A program made the position numbers and the translations under genes. 10,748 nt of DNA, taken from positions 1-10,748 of the forward strand of contig JAICYE010000035.1 of the NCBI GenBank assembly GCA_025934385.1. The letters run 5' to 3'. Positions 5,566 through 10,748 of this stretch are shown in pieces; position 1 is the first letter of the stretch; the number at the start of each line of letters is the position of its first letter. Origin of the DNA: Acidimicrobiia bacterium. GTDB taxonomy: Bacteria > Actinomycetota > Acidimicrobiia > IMCC26256 > BP-133. The notes beneath the pieces are model-generated. The model searched no databases, had not been told where the DNA came from, and saw nothing but the letters and a program-made list of their open reading frames with translations.

Positions 5566-6315
5566 CTAATTCCGATGGGATGATTTATCCAATCGGAATA
5601 AGGCCTCTTCGATATTAGCCGTTTTCGGGGTGCCGGCCTTCTCGGCGGCCCAGGCGTTCCGGAGCATCCGCTCGAACCCGTAGGCCACCAGCGAGGTGGC
5701 CGCCTGGACGAGCAGGCCGAAGGCGGCCTCGGCCCGTTCGCCCTCCTCGTGGGGGTCGAGGCCCGCGGCCCGGAGCGGCTCCATGACGTACTTCGTGTAG
5801 AGCTGCACGGCCCCGGCGGCGACCTCCTGCATCGTCCCGATCTGGAGCCGGGCCAGCTGCATGAACTCTTCCATCGGCAGCCCCACGCCGAGCAGGCTCA
5901 ACAGCATCTTGACCGCCCGGACGTCGGCGCCGGTGAAGTAGGCGCCCGCACTCCCCTGCCGCGCCCGGATCACCCCCGACGCCTCCAGCGAGCGCAGCAC
6001 CGCCAGCGGCACGCGGGTGCGGTCGGCCAGCTCCTGCGGGGCGAGGTGCTCGTCGTCGGCCACCGGCGGGAGCGGCGGCACCGTCCGCTGGGCGTCGGCG
6101 TGGTGCCGGGCCAGGAGCCCGGCGATCGCCTTGAGCGAGTAGCCCTTGTCTTTCAGCTCCCTGATCGTGCGCAACCGTTCGAGGTGGCGGTCGTCGTACA
6201 GTGCCAGCCGCCCGTCGCGGCGCGGCGGGTCGAGCAGACCCTTGGTCTGGTACGAGCGCAGCAGCTCCACGCTCACGCCGGCGGCGTCGGCCAGCTCCTC
6301 GACCCGGTAGGCCAC
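5566..6315 (-). CDS. MerR-family regulator with two tandem MerR-like DNA-binding domains
   Basis: A 249-residue protein. Residues 3-70 are a MerR winged HTH (EELADAAGVSVELLRSYQTK, then ALYDDRHLERLRTIRELKDKG, then SLKAIAGLLAR). Residues 92-156 repeat that layout with an 88-residue offset: QELADRTRVPLAVLRSLEAS, YFTGADVRAVKMLLSLLGVG, LPMEEFMQLAR. The remaining ~90 residues look helical and hold no cysteine, so a Cys-based metal sensor is unlikely; the ligand is unknown. The GTG at 6315 has a GAGGGAGG Shine-Dalgarno about 8 nt upstream. The gene is divergent from the FAS II operon with a 128-bp shared promoter region, so control of fabD onward is a reasonable guess, perhaps in the place held by FasR in Streptomyces. 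The last codons form a hairpin, and a tRNA-Leu gene follows 6 nt after the stop. Confidence 0.88.
   Translation of the reverse strand: MAYRVEELADAAGVSVELLRSYQTKGLLDPPRRDGRLALYDDRHLERLRTIRELKDKGYSLKAIAGLLARHHADAQRTVPPLPPVADDEHLAPQELADRTRVPLAVLRSLEASGVIRARQGSAGAYFTGADVRAVKMLLSLLGVGLPMEEFMQLARLQIGTMQEVAAGAVQLYTKYVMEPLRAAGLDPHEEGERAEAAFGLLVQAATSLVAYGFERMLRNAWAAEKAGTPKTANIEEALFRLDKSSHRN
5569..5599. other. Hairpin between the MerR gene end and tRNA-Leu
   Basis: An imperfect inverted repeat has an outer arm of 8 bp (ATTCCGAT/ATCGGAAT), one mismatch, a 4-bp inner arm (GGAT/ATCC) and a 5-nt loop. It covers the last codons of the MerR-type gene, and the tRNA begins 10 nt later. No U-tract follows on either strand. 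It could separate or protect the mRNA from the tRNA precursor, or act as a bidirectional terminator. Confidence 0.5.
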
Positions 6316-6443
6316 GGGGCCCCTCCCTCGTCCTTTCGTCGAAACGTAACACGTCGTTGTCGAACCATTGGCGGCGCGTATGTAACCCTGTCACCGGGGT
6401 CGCGGTCGGAAGCCTGAATCAGTCGAGAGGAGGGGCCGGAGGC
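6316..6443. promoter_or_regulatory. Divergent promoter region between the MerR-type gene and fabD
   Basis: This gap must hold both promoters. A candidate for the FAS II operon is TTGTCG (6357-6362), a 16-bp spacer and TATGTA (6379-6384). Two GTCGAA direct repeats (6338-6343, 6359-6364) lie exactly 21 bp, or two helical turns, apart, the second overlapping that -35. The fabD Shine-Dalgarno AGAGGAGG ends the region. I find no clear 19-bp-spaced promoter with a classical MerR dyad. Confidence 0.4.
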
Positions 6444-7364
6444 GTGGCTGTCGCTGTCATCTTTCCGGGTCAGGGGACGCAGGGTGCCGCCATGGGGGCG
6501 CCCTGGCGCGACCACACCGCCTGGGGCGTCGTCGAGCGGGCCGAAGCGGCCCTCGGGGAGCCCCTGGCCCACCTGCTGCTGGCCGAGTCGGCCGACGAGC
6601 TCGCCCGGACCCGGGAGGCGCAGCTCTCGATCCTGCTGACGTCGCTGGTGGCCTGGGAAGGGGCCCGGGGGCGGATCCCGGCGCCGGTTGCCTTCGCCGG
6701 CCACTCCCTCGGCCAGATCACCGCCCTCATCGCCTCCGGGGCCCTGCCCTTCGACGACGGCATCCGCCTCGCCGCCCGGCGGGCCGAGGCCACCCAGGCC
6801 GCCGCCGACCGCCACCCCGGCCGGATGGCCGCCGTGATCGGGGCGGAGGAGGCGCAGGCGCTGGAGGCCTGCGACTCCGGCCCCGACGAGTGCTGGCTGG
6901 CCAATGACAACGCCCCCGGCCAGATCGTCATCGCCGGCACCCCGTCGGGAATGGAGCGGGCCGCCAAGGCCGCCGCCGGGCTCGGCATCCGCCGGGTCAT
7001 GCCGCTCAAGGTCGGCGGCGCCTTCCACACACCGCTGATGAACGAGGCCGCCCGCGCCCTGGCGCCGGTACTGGCCGAGATCGCCTTCACCGTTCCGTCC
7101 GCCCCCGTCGTGTCCAATGAGGACGCCCGTCCCTACGGCGGGGCCGACGGCTGGGCCGAGCGCCTGCAGCGCCATCTCGTCTCCCCCGTCCGCTGGCGGG
7201 GGTGCATGACCACCCTGGTCGACGAGCTCGGAGCCACCACGCTGGTCGAGGTGGGCTTCGGCTCGATGCTGGCCGGGCTGGCCAAGCGGGGCGCCCCCGG
7301 CGTCCCGGTCATCGGTGTCGCCACCCCCGACGACATCGCCCCCCTCTCGGAGGTCCGCCCGTGA
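6444..7364 (+). CDS. fabD: Malonyl-CoA:ACP transacylase
   Basis: A 306-residue protein that moves malonyl groups from CoA to acyl carrier protein, supplying the extender for FAS II. The oxyanion loop FPGQGTQ (7-13), nucleophile motif AGHSLGQ with Ser88, Arg113 (aligned with the malonyl-carboxylate Arg) and catalytic His195 in GGAFHTPLM are all present, at normal spacing for the alpha/beta-hydrolase-like core and small subdomain. The GTG at 6444 is preceded by AGAGGAGGGG with an 8-nt gap. Upstream reading in the same frame only crosses the promoter region and the MerR-type gene. It is the first gene of the operon, and its TGA overlaps the next ATG by one base (TGATG). Confidence 0.96.
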   Translation: MAVAVIFPGQGTQGAAMGAPWRDHTAWGVVERAEAALGEPLAHLLLAESADELARTREAQLSILLTSLVAWEGARGRIPAPVAFAGHSLGQITALIASGALPFDDGIRLAARRAEATQAAADRHPGRMAAVIGAEEAQALEACDSGPDECWLANDNAPGQIVIAGTPSGMERAAKAAAGLGIRRVMPLKVGGAFHTPLMNEAARALAPVLAEIAFTVPSAPVVSNEDARPYGGADGWAERLQRHLVSPVRWRGCMTTLVDELGATTLVEVGFGSMLAGLAKRGAPGVPVIGVATPDDIAPLSEVRP

Positions 7365-7642
7365 TGGATGCCGTGCCGGTTCCCGGCGAGGTTCTCGCCG
7401 TTCCCGAGCGCGTGATCGTTGCGCCCGCCGTCGGTGTGTTTCGCCCTCTGGGCGACACCGGTCTGAACATCACCGAGGCAGGTGAACTCATTCTCGCCGG
7501 GCAGGCGATCGGGGTTGTCGAGGGGCCCGGCTCCTCGACGCCCGTCCGCAGCCCGTTCGGGGGCTTCCTCGTCGGGATGCTCGCCCACCGGGGCGAGCGC
7601 GTCCGGGAGGGCCAGCCGGTCGCCTGGCTCCGGCTGGCGTGA
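7364..7642 (+). CDS. Lysine-free biotinyl/lipoyl-like domain protein in the FAS II operon
   Basis: A 92-residue protein built like the biotinyl/lipoyl domain of BCCP. The first half is VIVAPAVGVFRPLG...GELILAGQAIGVVEG (18-54) and the second VRSPFGGFLVGMLAHRGERVREGQPVAWL (61-89), the usual two-fold hammerhead pattern. Where BCCP has E-A-M-K-M, this protein reads E-G-P-G-S (53-57), so the modified Lys is replaced by Gly56. The protein contains no lysine at all, so it cannot carry biotin or lipoate in the usual way. GGAGGT lies 9-10 nt before the ATG, which overlaps the fabD stop. Its stop overlaps the fabH start (GTGA). Tight coupling between fabD and fabH suggests a structural or regulatory role in fatty-acid synthesis, for example docking to acetyl-CoA carboxylase or FAS II enzymes. 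That role is inference. Confidence 0.82.
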   Translation: MDAVPVPGEVLAVPERVIVAPAVGVFRPLGDTGLNITEAGELILAGQAIGVVEGPGSSTPVRSPFGGFLVGMLAHRGERVREGQPVAWLRLA

Positions 7643-8673
7643 CCGCCGGAACCGCATCGGGCCTGCGCCGGGCGGCCATCGCCGGCTGGGGGCTGGCCGT
7701 CCCCGAGGGCAAGCTGACCAACGCCGACCTCGAGGCCCGGGACATCGGCACCAGCGACCAGTGGATCCTCGACCGCACCGGGATCTCGGAGCGCCGGATG
7801 TGCGCCGCCGACGAGACGACGGCCGGCCTGGCCATCGCCGCCGGCAATGCCGCCATCAAGTCGGCCGGGATCACGCCCGGCGACCTGTCGATGGTGATCG
7901 TGGCCACCTGTACGCCGGAGCAACCGATCCCCGAAACGTCGTCGTTCGTAGCCGAGGGGCTCGGCGTCCGCTGCGGCGCCTTCGACGTCGGCGCGGCCTG
8001 CGCCGGCTTCAGCTACGGGCTGGTGGTCGCCGCCGGCCTCGTCGCCGCCGGAACCGACGCCCCCATCCTGCTCATCGGCGCCGAGAACCTCACCCGGGTG
8101 GTCGACCCCCGGGAGCGGGGCACGGTCATCCTCTTCGGCGACGGGGCCGGGGCCACCGTCATCGTCCCGTCGACCGGCGGGCCCGACGGGCCGGGGCTCC
8201 TCGCCTGGGACATGGGCGCCGACGGCTCGGCCGCCCACCTCATCGAGATCACGGCCGGGGGCAGCCGCCAGCCGACGACGGCCGAGACCGTCGCCGCCGG
8301 GGACCACTGGATGAAGATGGACGGCCCGGAGGTCTTCCGCCGGGCCGTGCGGGTCGTGGTCGAGTCGTCGAACGCCGCCCTGGCCCGGGCCGGGCTCACG
8401 ACCGACGACGTCGACTGGTTCCTCCCCCACCAGGCCAACGCCCGCATCGTCTCGGCCGCCGCCAACCGGTTGAAGATCCCGGCCGAGCGCTGCATCGTCA
8501 ACATCGGCAAGTACGGCAACACCTCGGCGGCGTCGATCCCGATCGCCCTGGCCGAGGCGGCCGACGACGGTCGGCTGTCCGACGGCGACATCGTCCTCTC
8601 CTGCGGGTTCGGGGCGGGCATGACGTGGTCGAGCGCCGTCCTGCGCTGGGGCCGTCCGGTGGGAACGGCGTGA
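7639..8673 (+). CDS. fabH: Beta-ketoacyl-ACP synthase III
   Basis: A 344-residue thiolase-fold condensing enzyme that joins a short acyl-CoA primer to malonyl-ACP and so starts each fatty acid. The catalytic Cys121 (GAACAGFSYG), His264 (FLPHQANARI) and Asn294 (GKYGNTSAAS) are all in place, as is WILDRTGISERR (43-53), the family's CoA-binding region. Whether it prefers acetyl or branched primers cannot be read safely. The start is GTG at 7639, overlapping the previous stop by four bases (GTGA), and the stop overlaps the fabG start the same way. There is no sign of an extra domain or damage. Confidence 0.96.
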   Translation: MTAGTASGLRRAAIAGWGLAVPEGKLTNADLEARDIGTSDQWILDRTGISERRMCAADETTAGLAIAAGNAAIKSAGITPGDLSMVIVATCTPEQPIPETSSFVAEGLGVRCGAFDVGAACAGFSYGLVVAAGLVAAGTDAPILLIGAENLTRVVDPRERGTVILFGDGAGATVIVPSTGGPDGPGLLAWDMGADGSAAHLIEITAGGSRQPTTAETVAAGDHWMKMDGPEVFRRAVRVVVESSNAALARAGLTTDDVDWFLPHQANARIVSAAANRLKIPAERCIVNIGKYGNTSAASIPIALAEAADDGRLSDGDIVLSCGFGAGMTWSSAVLRWGRPVGTA

Positions 8674-9452
8674 GCGCCGCCGCCAAGGCCGGCGATCCGG
8701 GTGGCACCGGCGCGGGCCGGGTGGCGTTGGTCACCGGCGGGTCCCGGGGCATCGGCCGGGCCTCCGCCCTGGCCCTGGCCGCCGCCGGCCACCGCGTGGC
8801 GCTGTGCTACCGGGCCGACAAGGAGGGGGCGGCCGAGACCGCCGGCGCCATCGCCGAGGCCGGTGGCGAGGCCCTCGCCGTCGCCGCCGATGTCACCGAC
8901 GCCGCCGCCGTCGACGGAGCGGTGAAGGAGATCGAGTCGGCCTGGGGGCCTGTCCAGATCCTGATCAACAACGCCGGCGTGACCCGGGACGGGCTACTGC
9001 TGCGCATGACCGACGACCAGTGGGGCGAGGTGCTGCGCACCAACCTCGACGGCGCCTTCTACGCCATCCGGCGGGTGGCCCCCGGGATGGTCCGGAGCCG
9101 TTACGGCCGCATCGTCAACGTGGGGTCGGCGTCGGGCGCCACCGGCTCGGCCGGCCAGGTCAACTACGCCGCCGCCAAGGCCGGCCTCCTCGGGCTCACC
9201 CGGTCGGTGGCCCGGGAACTGGCCTCCCGCAATGTCACCTGCAACCTCGTCGCCCCCGGGCCGATCGCCACCGCCATGCTCGACGCCCTGCCCGAGGACC
9301 GGCGGGCCGACCTGGCCGCCATGGTCCCCCTCGCCCGGCTCGGAACGCCGGACGAGGTCGGGGCCACCGTCGCCTTCCTGTGCTCCGAGGCGGCGGGGTA
9401 TATAACCGGGGCCGCCATCCCCGTCGATGGCGGACTCTCCATGGGGCACTAG
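8670..9452 (+). CDS. fabG: 3-oxoacyl-ACP reductase (SDR family)
   Basis: A 260-residue short-chain dehydrogenase that reduces 3-ketoacyl-ACP with NADPH, the first reduction of each FAS II cycle. Visible are the Rossmann motif TGGSRGIG (22-29), NNAG (100-103), catalytic Ser153 (NVGSASG), and Tyr166 and Lys170 in NYAAAK. The C-terminus ends with the usual GYITGAAIPVDGGLSMGH. The first ~16 residues (Ala/Gly-rich) precede the fold. GTG at 8670 overlaps the fabH stop (GTGA). SDR proteins vary in substrate, but the operon position makes FabG the best call. The codons for GYI use TAT ATA, and ATA is otherwise avoided here, so a hidden promoter may be responsible. Confidence 0.95.
   Translation: MSAAAKAGDPGGTGAGRVALVTGGSRGIGRASALALAAAGHRVALCYRADKEGAAETAGAIAEAGGEALAVAADVTDAAAVDGAVKEIESAWGPVQILINNAGVTRDGLLLRMTDDQWGEVLRTNLDGAFYAIRRVAPGMVRSRYGRIVNVGSASGATGSAGQVNYAAAKAGLLGLTRSVARELASRNVTCNLVAPGPIATAMLDALPEDRRADLAAMVPLARLGTPDEVGATVAFLCSEAAGYITGAAIPVDGGLSMGH
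9375..9405 (+). promoter_or_regulatory. Candidate internal promoter for acpP
   Basis: TATATAA (9399-9405) sits inside the 3' end of fabG in an otherwise very GC-rich setting. TTCCTG (9375-9380) lies 18 bp upstream as a weak -35. A start near 9411 would give a leader of about 95 nt before acpP. ACP is needed in large excess over its enzymes, so a separate promoter is plausible. Confidence 0.3.
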
Positions 9453-9505
9453 GGAGCTTCACCGGCCTTCCGAAGGCACTCACTCACCACCAAAAGGAGA
9501 AAGCA

Positions 9506-9757
9506 ATGGATCGCGCCGAGGCGTTCGCCATCCTGAAGGAGGCGGCGGTCGAAGTCCTAGCCGTCGACCCGTCCGCCGTCACCGAAGAAGCCCGCTTCAA
9601 GGAGGACCTCGACGCCGACAGCCTCGACCTCGTCGAGTTCGTCATGGCCCTCGAGGAACGGTTCGACATCTCCGTCCCCGAAGAGGACCTCGACGGCGTC
9701 GACACCGTCGGCCAGGCCCTGACGCTCGTGCTCGGCAAGCTGGGCGCCATCGCATGA
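9506..9757 (+). CDS. acpP: Acyl carrier protein
   Basis: An 83-residue acidic four-helix protein carrying the growing acyl chain on 4'-phosphopantetheine. The attachment site is Ser39 in DADSLDLVEF, followed by the acidic recognition helix ALEERFDISVPEEDL. Length and motif spacing are normal. It has the best ribosome site in the operon (AAGGAGA, about 5 nt before the ATG), after a 53-nt gap from fabG. That gap holds a small hairpin, GCCTT-CCG-AAGGC. Independent initiation here, in contrast to the overlapping starts of its neighbours, fits the high demand for ACP. Its stop overlaps the fabF start (ATGA). Confidence 0.97.
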   Translation: MDRAEAFAILKEAAVEVLAVDPSAVTEEARFKEDLDADSLDLVEFVMALEERFDISVPEEDLDGVDTVGQALTLVLGKLGAIA

Positions 9758-10748
9758 GCGGGACCGCCGTCGCCGGCGCCGGGGCGTCGGCGGACGACCT
9801 CGACCATCGCGGTCGGCCCCGGGTCGTCGTCACCGGTCTCGGGGTCAAGACGCCGGCCGGCAACGACGTCGCCACGTTCTGGGAGACGCTGCTGGCCGGG
9901 CGGTCGATGGCCGCCGACATCACGAGCTTCGACACCACCGACCTCCCCGTCCGCTTCGCCTGCCAGGTGAAGGACTTCGACGCTGTCGAGTACCTCGGTC
10001 CCAAGGAGGTCCGCCGGGTCGACCGCAACGCCCAACTCGGCTTCGCCGCCGCCGTCGACGCCATCCGCTCCGCTGGGGAACCCGGCGCCGACCCGGCTCG
10101 CTGCGCCGTCGTGGCCGGGATCGGCATCGGCGGGCTGGGCACGCTGGAAGACCAGGAGAAGGTGCTCATCGAGCGGGGCCCGACCCGGGTGACGCCGTTC
10201 CTGGTCCCGATGATGATGCCCAACGCCACGCCGGCCATCGTGGCCATGGAGCTCGGCTGGACGGGGCCCAACGTCTGCGTCGCCACCGCCTGCGCCGCTG
10301 GCAGCCACGCCGTCGGGGAGGGCGCCCGGCTGATCCGGGACGGCACGGCCGACGTGGTGCTGGCCGGCGGAGCCGAGGCCGTGGTCGTACCGATCGCCAT
10401 CGCCGCCTTCGCCCGCATGGGGGCACTGTCGGGCCGCCACGACGATCCGGCGTCCGCCTCCCGGCCGTTCGACGTCGACCGCGACGGCTTCGTCATCGGC
10501 GAGGGCGCCGCCTTCCTCGTGCTCGAGCAGCTCGCCCGGGCCCGGACCCGGGGGGCGGCCATCCTCGGCGAGGTCCTCGGCTACGGCCGCAACGCCGACG
10601 CCTACCACATCACCGCTCCGTCGCCGGGCGGCTCGGGCGCCACCGCCTGCATGCAGCTGGCGCTCGACGACGCCGGCCTGGCGCCGTCGGCCATCGCCCA
10701 CGTCAACGCCCACGGCACCTCGACGCCGCTCAACGACGCCTCCGAGGC
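9754..10748 (+). CDS. fabF: Beta-ketoacyl-ACP synthase II, 3' end beyond the window
   Basis: The first 331 codons of a FabF/KasA-type elongating condensing enzyme that joins acyl-ACP to malonyl-ACP. Nucleophile Cys180 lies in [11 protein letters not shown] and the first catalytic His320 in [11 protein letters not shown]. The second catalytic His, roughly 35 residues later, falls outside the window. [16 protein letters not shown] (237-252) is a further family signature. A leader of about 22 residues precedes the first strand RVVVTGLG. The ATG at 9754 overlaps the acpP stop (ATGA), so the two are translationally coupled. A total of about 410-420 residues is expected, which leaves roughly the last fifth missing. 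Confidence 0.96.
   Translation, partial: MSGTAVAGAGASADDLDHRGRPRVVVTGLGVKTPAGNDVATFWETLLAGRSMAADITSFDTTDLPVRFACQVKDFDAVEYLGPKEVRRVDRNAQLGFAAAVDAIRSAGEPGADPARCAVVAGIGIGGLGTLEDQEKVLIERGPTRVTPFLVPMMMPNATPAIVAMELGWTGPNVCVATACAAGSHAVGEGARLIRDGTADVVLAGGAEAVVVPIAIAAFARMGALSGRHDDPASASRPFDVDRDGFVIGEGAAFLVLEQLARARTRGAAILGEVLGYGRNADAYHITAPSPGGSGATACMQLALDDAGLAPSAIAHVNAHGTSTPLNDASE

Noticed and set aside
9484..10713. 409-codon minus-strand open frame opposite acpP and fabF
   Set aside because: Both acpP and fabF are unmistakable on the plus strand; the antisense product is low-complexity.
1..10748. CRISPR array, insertion sequence or prophage genes
   Set aside because: No regularly spaced repeats, transposase, integrase or phage structural gene is visible on either strand.

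Overview
The window is high-GC DNA of actinobacterial type. The clues are GTG/TTG starts, stop/start overlaps, hairpins without U-tracts, an F420-type PPOX enzyme, an Rv2578c-like radical SAM gene, and LexA boxes of the CGAAC-N4-GTTCG class. A FAS II operon including fabG and a divergent MerR-type regulator suggest a lineage such as Acidimicrobiia, but that placement is inference.

Left part (1-1881, genes on the minus strand). A radical SAM gene runs off the left edge and is frameshifted. Two LexA/SOS boxes lie before it, the nearer one abutting its -10 region and leaderless start. Upstream are a YqeY/GatB-domain gene, a PPOX F420/flavin oxidoreductase gene, a strong hairpin, and a small YtxH-like membrane protein gene.

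Middle (1882-4713, minus strand). Three genes lie in a row: a stand-alone H-NOX heme NO sensor, a nitrobindin-like heme protein, and a gamma-glutamyltransferase-family enzyme. The last two overlap at TTGA. The set reads as a candidate nitric-oxide sensing and detoxification cassette.

SOS/tRNA segment (4678-5600). This stretch is less GC-rich. It holds a plus-strand HTH plus LAGLIDADG gene driven by a near-ideal promoter whose 17-bp spacer contains a perfect LexA box. Its transcript should begin at the ATG. The gene carries a one-base frameshift and stops at the very edge of a tRNA-Leu(CAA) gene on the other strand. That tRNA lies 6 nt after the stop of a MerR-family gene.

Right part (5566-10748). 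The MerR-family regulator has two tandem MerR-like DNA-binding domains and is divergent from a FAS II operon: fabD, a lysine-free biotinyl/lipoyl-like domain protein, fabH, fabG, acpP and fabF (cut by the window edge). Overlaps of 1-4 nt couple most genes. acpP has its own strong Shine-Dalgarno and possibly its own promoter inside fabG. Together these genes would make malonyl-ACP, condense it with acyl-CoA, reduce the keto-acyl-ACP and elongate it.

The most notable points are the two SOS promoters with leaderless starts, the H-NOX/nitrobindin/GGT cassette, the pseudo-BCCP protein inside the FAS II operon, and the duplicated MerR domain next to it.
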